DNA of 5,443 bases from Lachnospiraceae bacterium UBA3826. GTDB taxonomy: Bacteria > Bacillota > Clostridia > Lachnospirales > Lachnospiraceae. The notes under the pieces are model-generated. The model saw nothing but the letters and a program-made list of their open reading frames with translations, was not told the origin of the DNA and did not search any database. The DNA lies in assembly GCA_002393095.1 (NCBI GenBank), contig DGII01000097.1, positions 1 through 5,443 of the forward strand, read 5' to 3'. Shown here one piece after another: positions 1-5,443 of this stretch. A program made the position numbers and the translations under genes. How positions within the stretch are numbered: the stretch's first letter is position 1; every line of letters starts with the position of its first letter.

Positions 1-34
1 GCGGAGGTCACGGGTCCGATTCCCGTTGCCAGCT
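1..34 (+). tRNA. tRNA, 3' part only (isotype uncertain, possibly Thr)
   Basis: The window opens inside a tRNA. Bases 5-9 (AGGTC) fit a five-base variable loop. Bases 10-14 (ACGGG) and 22-26 (CCCGT) form a perfect 5-bp T stem closing the 7-base loop TCCGATT (15-21). Bases 27-33 (TGCCAGC) would be the 3' strand of the acceptor stem and T34 the discriminator. CCA is not encoded, since TAT follows. The anticodon lies outside the window. The implied 5' acceptor strand GCTGGCA and discriminator T suggest Thr rather than Gly, but that is a weak inference. Loop position 55 is C instead of the near-universal T, so the usual pseudouridine could not form there. A terminator hairpin follows 11 nt after the discriminator base. 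Confidence 0.8.
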
Positions 35-45
35 TATAGACTATG

Positions 46-71
46 GACCATGAGGATATCATGGTCTTTTT
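46..71 (+). terminator. Rho-independent terminator after the tRNA
   Basis: GACCATGA (46-53) pairs perfectly with TCATGGTC (59-66) across a 5-nt loop, giving an 8-bp stem followed at once by TTTTT and then ATTT (67-75). It lies 11 nt after the tRNA discriminator base and so should end the tRNA transcript. The T-tract covers the stop codon of the convergent kinase gene (70-72). Read on the - strand, the same hairpin is followed by mixed sequence rather than a T-run, so it should not work well as a terminator for the kinase operon. Confidence 0.75.
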
Positions 72-1344
72 ATTTGCCTACGACTATGCGGCATGGGAGA
101 TTGTTGCAGCGCAGACTGTCTGTGGGTATACACAGATACAGACTGTCTCCGTCACGGATCACCTGCTGACCCTTATACAATACTCTGGCTCCGTTCTCAT
201 TATATACCGTTACGGGAGGAATGTATGACATGGCATGCGAGTAGTTGCCCGTAAGGGCTGCACACAGAAGTATGAGCAGTAAAGTTCCGGACAGCTCCCC
301 CTTGAATATATCCTTCTCCATGTACCATGTATCATATGTTAAGGAGCGCTGCCCATAATGTGAGCCTGCGGAAAGGCAGAGCAGGAGGATAAAAAGGAAG
401 AGGGCAAGTGCAAGATATGGGATATCAAGGGTGCTTGCATACATCTTAAGGCTAAGTACGGTAAAAAGGGTTACTATACATTTATAGAGTATATTGACAA
501 GCCTGCCGGCAAATTCTTTTAAGGACGGGAACCGGTAGGGTATGTGTGCGGGATTGTTAAGATGACAGAGCAGCTCATCAGCAGACTGATACCTTTTGGC
601 GGGGTCATCCTGTATACATCTGTCGATCATATACGAGAGAGCGCTGTAGCTGTCACGCTTGAAGAATCTGTGCTTAATGTAGGATAGGGGACTCAGGCGT
701 CTGTATTGAATGTTGCTCAGACGCTTAAAGGTCATGCCGAGAGCATAGATGTCGCTTCCGGCATCGACCGCACCTCCCTTACGCTGCTCAGGCGGAGCGT
801 ATGGAAGTGTTCCGCTTAGGGAAGAGGGGCTGCTTACATTGCATATATATGCGCTTCCAAGGTCGATAGGGTGGAGCATGCCGTCAGCTCCAAGTATTAT
901 ATTGGACGGCTTGCAGTCCAGATATAGAATAGCAGGTGTCATTGAATGTATATATCTGTAGATTTCGGACATCTGTATCATCCAGTCATACAATGTACTT
1001 ATGCTTACGGCATGCGTGGCACAATATCTGTCAAGGCTTGTTCCCCTAATATAGTCCATAACAAGTCCGGTATATCCGTCGATGTCCAATACATCTAAAA
1101 GTCTCGGAAAAGCGGGATGCTCAATAAGCCTAAGCGCGGAGAGCTCGTTGTCTGCAAGATTGCGGACAAGCTTGACGGCTCTGGTCTTCTTAAGCTTAAG
1201 ATCGTCTGCAAGGTATACTGTTCCAAAGGCTCCGCTTCCGATTATCTGACCTATCCTGTATCTTCCGGATATGATTTGACCGGTAAGCTCAAGCGCTGTG
1301 TTCTCTATTGTATTGGTGCCGCTTATTCTCTCTTTTTTAGTCAT
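70..1344 (-). CDS. Membrane-anchored bacterial Ser/Thr protein kinase (Hanks type), no PASTA repeats
   Basis: This 424-aa protein should phosphorylate Ser/Thr residues of cytoplasmic proteins from the inner face of the membrane. Visible kinase motifs are the glycine loop GSGAFGTVY (36-44), AVK with the ATP-binding Lys58, a likely helix-C Glu67, the catalytic loop YLDCKPSN with Asp143, Lys145 and Asn148, DLG (161-163) in place of DFG, APPE (183-186), SDIYALG (197-203) and a conserved Arg251. The HRD His and Arg are replaced by Tyr and Leu, so this is a non-RD kinase. Three hydrophobic segments (about 283-299, 308-326 and 351-365) follow the kinase domain. With the kinase inside, they put the last ~59 residues, which contain three Cys, outside the cell. 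No PASTA, FHA or other named sensor domain is visible. ATG lies 7 nt after AGGAGG (1352-1357) and overlaps the phosphatase stop by 8 nt (ATGACTAA). The kinase call is firm. The substrate and signal are unknown. Confidence 0.93.
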   Translation of the reverse strand: MTKKERISGTNTIENTALELTGQIISGRYRIGQIIGSGAFGTVYLADDLKLKKTRAVKLVRNLADNELSALRLIEHPAFPRLLDVLDIDGYTGLVMDYIRGTSLDRYCATHAVSISTLYDWMIQMSEIYRYIHSMTPAILYLDCKPSNIILGADGMLHPIDLGSAYICNVSSPSSLSGTLPYAPPEQRKGGAVDAGSDIYALGMTFKRLSNIQYRRLSPLSYIKHRFFKRDSYSALSYMIDRCIQDDPAKRYQSADELLCHLNNPAHIPYRFPSLKEFAGRLVNILYKCIVTLFTVLSLKMYASTLDIPYLALALFLFILLLCLSAGSHYGQRSLTYDTWYMEKDIFKGELSGTLLLILLCAALTGNYSHAMSYIPPVTVYNENGARVLYKGQQVIRDGDSLYLCIPTDSLRCNNLPCRIVVGK

Positions 1345-2068
1345 GCTGAATCCTCCTTATCACTATCGCACTCTGGTTATCCTTTTCGCCGAGCATCAGG
1401 TTCCTTTCATATATGTAATATAGCTTCTTACACATGACGGACCGGTTACGGGTAAAAGGGGCATCTTCTCCTGTGGGAGCTAAAAGGGCAGCTCTTCTGT
1501 AGAAGCCGTCGGTGCAGAGCAGGAGCGTCTCACCGGGTCTTAAGCTTAACCTGTGTATATCCGCGGGGTAATAGCGGCCTGTGCCTATGGCTCTGATAAG
1601 TCTGCCGTCCCGGTATATATGATCGCGTCCGATAAGTCTGCCGGTGCCATTCACAGAGTATCGATACAGGCGGCTGTCTCCGAGATGCATATATACTGCA
1701 TGTCCGCCCTTGATGCATAGCAGACTTACGGTCGTTCCGGTGTCAAAGCCCGTTCTTTTACCATGATCGGACAGATATATATGCTCTGAATAAAGTGTAC
1801 GGAGCATAAGTGCTGTAAGGGACTTAAGATTCGTATTGTATGAGTGGGTATGCTCGATAAAAGATCTTCTCAGAGAGCATATGACATGACTGCTTGCGTA
1901 TTCTCCGTCATGAAGTCCTCCGATTCCGTCGGCGACTGCGGCAAAAAGCAGTCGTTCACGGCCTCTGACAACAGAAGCTATAGCGAGAGAATCCTCATTA
2001 TGTTCTCTGACTCCACGTTCCCACAGATAAGCCGTGTCGTAATTAACGGCGTGAGATTGTGCAGGCAA
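1337..2068 (-). CDS. PP2C-family (PPM) Ser/Thr protein phosphatase
   Basis: This 243-aa, single-domain, soluble phosphatase is close to the usual length of bacterial PrpC/Stp-type enzymes. It uses two divalent metal ions to remove phosphate from Ser/Thr. All the metal-site motifs are visible: RxxNED (Arg21, Asn24, Glu25, Asp26), VADGIGG with Asp47 and Gly48, GTT (111-113), HLGDSR with Asp131, TDGFY with Asp187, and the final DN (230-231). It should therefore be active. It has no membrane segment or signal peptide. The start is TTG at 2066-2068, nine nt after AGGAGG; this is the start that preserves the PP2C N terminus. The gene lies first in an operon with the downstream kinase and overlaps it by 8 nt, so translational coupling is likely. 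By analogy with PrpC/PrkC pairs, it probably reverses the partner kinase's phosphorylation and dephosphorylates the kinase itself. That functional pairing is inference. Confidence 0.94.
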   Translation of the reverse strand: MPAQSHAVNYDTAYLWERGVREHNEDSLAIASVVRGRERLLFAAVADGIGGLHDGEYASSHVICSLRRSFIEHTHSYNTNLKSLTALMLRTLYSEHIYLSDHGKRTGFDTGTTVSLLCIKGGHAVYMHLGDSRLYRYSVNGTGRLIGRDHIYRDGRLIRAIGTGRYYPADIHRLSLRPGETLLLCTDGFYRRAALLAPTGEDAPFTRNRSVMCKKLYYIYERNLMLGEKDNQSAIVIRRIQHD

Positions 2069-2077
2069 TATTAACTT

Positions 2078-2083
2078 CCTCCT
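2078..2083 (-). promoter_or_regulatory. Ribosome-binding site that fixes the TTG start of the phosphatase
   Basis: On the - strand AGGAGG, within AAAAGGAGGAAG, lies nine nt before TTG at 2066-2068. There is no in-frame ATG at a workable distance, and the PP2C fold needs the residues just after this TTG. The strong Shine-Dalgarno therefore supports a TTG start. Confidence 0.8.
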
Positions 2084-2095
2084 TTTATTCCATGA

Positions 2096-2130
2096 TGCGG
2101 TCGGTCTGAGATCATCTGATCCGCAAGACC
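2096..2130 (-). promoter_or_regulatory. Structured 5' leader of the phosphatase/kinase mRNA (possible)
   Basis: In the - strand leader, GGTCT (2130-2126) can pair with AGACC (2107-2103), enclosing a GATC/GATC stem with a 4-nt loop. Alternatively TGCGG (2125-2121) can pair with CCGCA (2100-2096). The two pairings interlock, so they probably exclude each other. The structure ends about 12 nt before the ribosome-binding site. It has no T-tract, so it is not a terminator, and I recognise no known riboswitch or protein-binding leader. The stems are short and could be coincidence. Confidence 0.35.
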
Positions 2131-2157
2131 TTTCCCGATAGAAATGACGTGTAGGTG

Positions 2158-2186
2158 ATTATATACTGTGAAACACAATTATTCAA
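2158..2186 (-). promoter_or_regulatory. Sigma-A type promoter of the phosphatase/kinase operon
   Basis: On the - strand, TTGAAT (2186-2181) is separated by exactly 17 nt from a perfect TATAAT (2163-2158). The expected transcription start is near 2151, giving a leader of about 80 nt before the TTG start. The near-consensus hexamers, ideal spacing and position before the first gene of the operon make this a strong call, although the AT-rich setting raises the chance-match rate. Confidence 0.8.
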
Positions 2187-2256
2187 GGAAAAATAACGGG
2201 TAAAAATATCAAAAAATGCAGGCTTAAATTTGGTCGATTTAACCAAAGGATTGCCA

Positions 2257-2285
2257 TTGAAAAGAATAATAAAAACACATATACT
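2257..2285 (+). promoter_or_regulatory. Sigma-A type promoter of ispG-polC
   Basis: TTGAAA (2257-2262) and TATACT (2280-2285) are separated by 17 nt. Transcription should start near 2292, about 77 nt before the ispG ATG. The site diverges from the phosphatase promoter, with the two -35 boxes about 70 nt apart. A palindrome covers the -10 and the predicted start site. The surrounding DNA is AT-rich, so other -10-like hexamers exist nearby. Confidence 0.65.
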
Positions 2286-2295
2286 AATATATGTG
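2276..2295. repeat. Perfect 8+8 inverted repeat over the ispG -10 region (operator candidate)
   Basis: CACATATA (2276-2283) and TATATGTG (2288-2295) are exact inverted copies separated by CTAA. The 20-bp dyad spans the -10 hexamer and the predicted transcription start of ispG, a classic place for a dimeric repressor to block initiation. There is no T-tract after it, so a terminator role is unlikely. No regulator is encoded in the window and I do not recognise the motif as a known box. Confidence 0.5.
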
Positions 2296-2368
2296 CCATA
2301 AAGCATAAAAACCACAATATATTGACAGACGGCATTGATTGCATGAAAATGTCGGGAACGGACAGAGA

Positions 2369-3439
2369 ATGTACAGAGATAATACAAGGATCATACATAT
2401 CGGTGACAGGGTTATAGGCGGCGGCAATCCTATACTCATCCAGTCTATGACCAATGTGCCCACTGAAGATACTGATGCGGTGACAGCACAGATACTTGGG
2501 CTCGAAGAAGCGGGATGCGAGATAATCAGGTGCACTGTACCGAATATCGAGGCTGCTAAAGCCATAGAGACCATTAAGAAGAGTATCCATATCCCGCTTG
2601 TTGCGGATATTCACTTCGACTATAGGATGGCTATAGAAGCCATAAGGTACGGAGCCGACAAGATACGCATCAATCCGGGGAATATCGGCGGCGAGGACAA
2701 GCTTAAGGCAGTTGTTGATGCGGCTAAGGAGAGGAACATACCTATAAGGGTAGGGGTCAACAGCGGTTCGCTTGAGCGTCACATCGTTGAGAGAGACGAT
2801 GGCGTGACTGCTAAGGGTATCGTGGAGAGTGCTATAGATAAGGTACATATGATCGAGAACGCAGGCTATGATAATATTGTCATAAGCATCAAGTCCTCGG
2901 ATGTCATGATGTGTGTAAGGGCACATGAAGCTTTGGTAGATAAACTGGAGAGACTTGGTACAAGGTATCCTTTGCATGTGGGCATCACCGAGGCGGGCAC
3001 TGTACGAAGCGGCAATATCAAATCATCTATAGGACTGGGACTCATACTCGGACAGGGTATCGGTGATACCATAAGGGTATCACTTACCGGAGATCCTAAA
3101 GAGGAGATCACCTCCGCCAAGCTGATACTTAGAACTCTTGGACTTCGTAAGGGCGGTATCGAGGTTGTAAGCTGTCCGACCTGCGGACGGACAAGGATCG
3201 ATCTTATCGGTCTGGCGACTAAGGTTGAGGATATGGTACAGAATATTCCTCTGGATATTAAGGTGGCGGTTATGGGCTGCGCGGTGAACGGACCGGGAGA
3301 GGCCAAGGAAGCCGATATTGGAATAGCCGGAGGCAACGGAGAGGGTCTTATAATAAAGAAGGGCGAGATCGTCAAGAAGGTGCCTGAGGACAGGCTTCTG
3401 GATGAGCTTAAGCAGGAACTGGAGCATTGGAATGGCTGA
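2369..3439 (+). CDS. ispG: 4-hydroxy-3-methylbut-2-en-1-yl diphosphate synthase (IspG/GcpE)
   Basis: IspG makes HMBPP from methylerythritol cyclodiphosphate in the MEP isoprenoid pathway, using a 4Fe-4S cluster and reduced flavodoxin or ferredoxin. The 356-aa protein has the compact bacterial layout: an N-terminal TIM barrel (from about residue 10, with IQSMTN, DIHFDYR and the KIRINPGNIG strand) and a C-terminal cluster domain. The cluster ligands are present: SCPTCGR with Cys269 and Cys272, then MGCAVNGPGE with Cys304 and Glu311, matching the E. coli pattern one residue earlier. I chose ATG at 2369 because the conserved N terminus begins just after it. An in-frame TTG at 2339 would add ten residues that do not look like the family. 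The Shine-Dalgarno before 2369 is weak (GGGAACGGA). The stop overlaps the polC start by 8 nt. The gene has its own promoter and leads the operon here; the dxr-rseP genes that often precede it in Firmicutes are absent. Confidence 0.97.
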   Translation: MYRDNTRIIHIGDRVIGGGNPILIQSMTNVPTEDTDAVTAQILGLEEAGCEIIRCTVPNIEAAKAIETIKKSIHIPLVADIHFDYRMAIEAIRYGADKIRINPGNIGGEDKLKAVVDAAKERNIPIRVGVNSGSLERHIVERDDGVTAKGIVESAIDKVHMIENAGYDNIVISIKSSDVMMCVRAHEALVDKLERLGTRYPLHVGITEAGTVRSGNIKSSIGLGLILGQGIGDTIRVSLTGDPKEEITSAKLILRTLGLRKGGIEVVSCPTCGRTRIDLIGLATKVEDMVQNIPLDIKVAVMGCAVNGPGEAKEADIGIAGGNGEGLIIKKGEIVKKVPEDRLLDELKQELEHWNG

Positions 3440-5443
3440 AAGCAAAGGAATTGAGGTCAGATTATTTTTTGACGTATTCCCTACCATAAAAGTTAATAAT
3501 GAACTTGATGTGATGTTCCGTAAGACAGAGGTTAGGAAGGTAAGTATATCTCCTGAGGGAGACAGCCTTACAATATGTATTCTGTCCGATCATATCATCC
3601 CGTACAGGCTTATCTGCAAAATGAAGAGTATCATAAAAGATACCTTGTTCAAAGACCGGAATATGCATATAAGGCTGCTCCAGAGGTATTCACTGCCTGA
3701 CAGCTATAATCTTAAGACTGTCATGGAGGAGTATAGGGAGAGCATCTTAGAAGAGATAAAGGACAGGGATCATCTGTTAGGAACAGCGCTTAAGCAGGCT
3801 GATATAAGGTTTGACGACGAACGGACCATGACGCTTGTACTTCCTGATACAAGAACCAACAGAACAGGTGAGAAGAGACTGACAGAGATACTTGAGAAGA
3901 TATTCACGGACCGGTGCGGTGTGGACTGTATCCTTCATATCGATTATAAGGAGAAGCAGGCAAGCTCCCTTAAGGCGGCGGATGATATCATGATAGAGCG
4001 GAGGATATCTGAGATTGCTGCCAGAGCAGGTATTAAGACCGTATATTCAGGGGATGATAAGGCAGAAGAGAGTGGGAACCTTACAAGCGCTGAGGCTTCT
4101 TATGAAGATGAGGCCGCACAAGGTAATCCGGATACAGGCAAAGCCGATAGAAACAGCGCACCTTCGGGCATATCGGATAAGGGCAAGGGCAGTACCGGAG
4201 GCAGCAGAACCTTTGACAAGGGTAAGCAGGAGGGCTATAAGCGTCGTGCTCTTAAGCAGAGTGATGCTCCCGGCGTGCTCTACGGCAGGGAATTCGATGG
4301 CGATGCCATACCGATGAAGGATATCACGGGTGAGATCGGCGAAGTCATAGTAAAGGGCGAGATAATAGCCACAGATGCCAGAGAGATACGCAACGAGCGC
4401 ACCATATATATCTTCGATGTGTCCGATTATACGGATACCTTCAGGCTTAAGCTGTTCGTACATAATGATCAGGTCAAGGAGATATCTGACTCGCTCGCAG
4501 TGGGCTCATTTGTTAAGATCAAGGGTGTGGCTGCGTACAATACCTATGATAAGGAACTCAGTATAGAGCATATATCCGGCATTATGACCGCATCAAGCAT
4601 AAAGGTGTCAAGAGAAGACAATGCTGCGGTTAAGAGAGTTGAGCTGCATTGCCATACCAAAATGAGTGATATGGACGGGGTGTCGGAGGCCACCGACATA
4701 ATCAAAAGAGCATATAAGTGGGGGCATCCTGCCATAGCCATTACAGATCACGGTGTCGTACAGTCCTTCCCCGATGCATGGCATCTGTGGAGCGATATGT
4801 GGAGTAAGGAGAAGGAACGCCGTGCCAAGGCCAATGAGGAGGCTGTAGCGAGGGGGGAGGAGCCTACGGAGGATGCGAACCACCCTACAGGCTTTTTCAA
4901 GGTGATATATGGTGTGGAAGCCTATCTGGTTGATGATCTGGCACAGATATCCGTAGGAAAGTGTTCGGAGAAGATGTCTGACACTGCGGTCGTATTCGAC
5001 ATAGAGACAACCGGCTTTTCCGCAGTCAAGGACAGTATCATAGAGATAGGTGCGGTCAAGGTACAGGGGGGCGAGATAGCAGACAGATTCTCGGTATTCG
5101 TTAATCCCATGCGGCCTATCCCCTACAGGATCACCGAGCTTACTTCAATAACAGATGATATGGTTGCGGATGCCAAGCCAATAGAGGAGATACTGCCTGA
5201 GTTCATGGAATTCTGTAAAGGGGCATTCCTTGTAGCGCACAATGCGTCCTTCGATACATCCTTCATAAAGGAGAACTGCCGCAGACAGGGGCTTGAATAT
5301 GACTTTAGTCATGTGGATACTGTGGAGCTTGCAAGAGCTCTGCTGCCACATCTGCCCAATTATAAGCTGCATACGGTAGCCAAGGACCTGAATGTATCTC
5401 TTGAGCATCATCACAGAGCGGTTGATGATGCCGAGTGTACTGC
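3432..5443 (+). CDS. polC: DNA polymerase III PolC-type alpha subunit, N-terminal 670 residues (runs off the window)
   Basis: PolC is the essential Firmicute replicative polymerase. The window holds 670 of an expected 1,400-1,500 codons. Domain order is: the PolC N-terminal domain (about 1-205); a low-complexity Gly/Ser/Lys/Glu-rich linker (about 206-280); an OB fold (about 300-385); and a PHP domain starting at about 402 with HCH (His406, His408) and TDHG (Asp439, His440), resuming at VIYGVEAYLVDD (491-502). Inserted in PHP is a DEDDh 3'-5' proofreading exonuclease (from about 518) with DIET (Asp523, Glu525), HNASFD (Asp608) and HRAVDD (His661, Asp666). All its catalytic residues are present, so proofreading should work. 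A charged stretch at about 452-487 separates the PHP motifs. The polymerase palm, fingers and C-terminal parts lie beyond 5443. ATG lies 7 nt after a GGAG inside ispG and overlaps the ispG stop (ATGGCTGA). The reading frame is unbroken to the window edge. Confidence 0.97.
   Translation, partial: MAESKGIEVRLFFDVFPTIKVNNELDVMFRKTEVRKVSISPEGDSLTICILSDHIIPYRLICKMKSIIKDTLFKDRNMHIRLLQRYSLPDSYNLKTVMEEYRESILEEIKDRDHLLGTALKQADIRFDDERTMTLVLPDTRTNRTGEKRLTEILEKIFTDRCGVDCILHIDYKEKQASSLKAADDIMIERRISEIAARAGIKTVYSGDDKAEESGNLTSAEASYEDEAAQGNPDTGKADRNSAPSGISDKGKGSTGGSRTFDKGKQEGYKRRALKQSDAPGVLYGREFDGDAIPMKDITGEIGEVIVKGEIIATDAREIRNERTIYIFDVSDYTDTFRLKLFVHNDQVKEISDSLAVGSFVKIKGVAAYNTYDKELSIEHISGIMTASSIKVSREDNAAVKRVELHCHTKMSDMDGVSEATDIIKRAYKWGHPAIAITDHGVVQSFPDAWHLWSDMWSKEKERRAKANEEAVARGEEPTEDANHPTGFFKVIYGVEAYLVDDLAQISVGKCSEKMSDTAVVFDIETTGFSAVKDSIIEIGAVKVQGGEIADRFSVFVNPMRPIPYRITELTSITDDMVADAKPIEEILPEFMEFCKGAFLVAHNASFDTSFIKENCRRQGLEYDFSHVDTVELARALLPHLPNYKLHTVAKDLNVSLEHHHRAVDDAECT

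Noticed and set aside
1117..1437. A 106-codon + strand frame across the phosphatase/kinase junction
   Set aside because: It is antisense to two genes with full catalytic motifs, and its translation has no recognisable features.
2224..2247. Overlapping 6-bp inverted repeats as a terminator
   Set aside because: The stems are short and AT-rich with no T-tract, and no gene ends nearby in either direction. They are at most a weak binding-site candidate.
2339..2368. Upstream in-frame TTG start for ispG, adding ten residues
   Set aside because: The extra residues do not resemble the IspG N terminus and there is no strong Shine-Dalgarno before the TTG. The ATG at 2369 gives the usual length and the expected spacing to the cluster cysteines.
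2183..2977. A 264-codon open frame on the - strand opposite ispG
   Set aside because: It is antisense to a certain ispG, spans the divergent promoter region, shows no recognisable domain and has no credible ribosome-binding site. It is a shadow of ispG codon bias, as is the 169-codon - strand frame at 2866-3375.
4047..4463. A 138-codon hydrophobic frame on the - strand within polC
   Set aside because: The apparent membrane segments come from reading the Lys/Glu/Asp-rich PolC linker and OB codons in antisense. The PolC frame is unbroken through it.
1..5443. Mobile elements, CRISPR arrays, attachment sites or a defence system
   Set aside because: I see no transposase, integrase, direct-repeat array or terminal repeats. 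Although the window begins in a tRNA, a common integration site, the adjacent genes show no phage or island signature and I see no repeat of the tRNA 3' end.

Overview
The window looks like a chromosomal segment from a Clostridia-class Firmicute, most likely Lachnospiraceae. Four things suggest this: a PolC-type replicative polymerase with an internal proofreading domain, ispG directly upstream of polC, strong AGGAGG ribosome-binding sites, and heavy use of ATA, AGA/AGG and CTT-AAG codons. The family-level placement is inference from recalled family features. No database was searched.

Layout, left to right. Bases 1-34 are the 3' part of a tRNA on the + strand, followed by a hairpin/T-tract terminator (46-71). 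Next, on the - strand, is a two-gene operon read right to left: a PP2C-type protein phosphatase (1337-2068) and then a membrane-anchored Ser/Thr protein kinase (70-1344), overlapping by 8 nt. The 300-nt gap at 2069-2368 holds two divergent promoters. The leftward one (-35 TTGAAT, 17 nt, -10 TATAAT) drives the phosphatase/kinase pair through a leader of about 80 nt that contains alternative stems. The rightward one (-35 TTGAAA, 17 nt, -10 TATACT) drives ispG and polC and carries a perfect 8+8 inverted repeat over its -10. On the + strand, ispG (2369-3439) encodes the 4Fe-4S enzyme of the penultimate MEP-pathway step. It overlaps by 8 nt the start of polC (3432 to beyond 5443), whose first 670 codons are present.

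How the genes fit together. ispG and polC are translationally coupled housekeeping genes for isoprenoid precursors and DNA replication. The phosphatase and kinase are an opposing 'eraser and writer' pair, probably acting on the same Ser/Thr sites. The kinase should sense something outside the cell through three membrane helices and a short C-terminal tail, with no PASTA repeats. It has an intact catalytic Asp and Lys but lacks the HRD arginine and has DLG in place of DFG.

I see no mobile element, CRISPR array or defence island. The parts most worth a second look are the non-PASTA, non-RD kinase with its coupled phosphatase, and the regulatory architecture of the divergent intergenic region.
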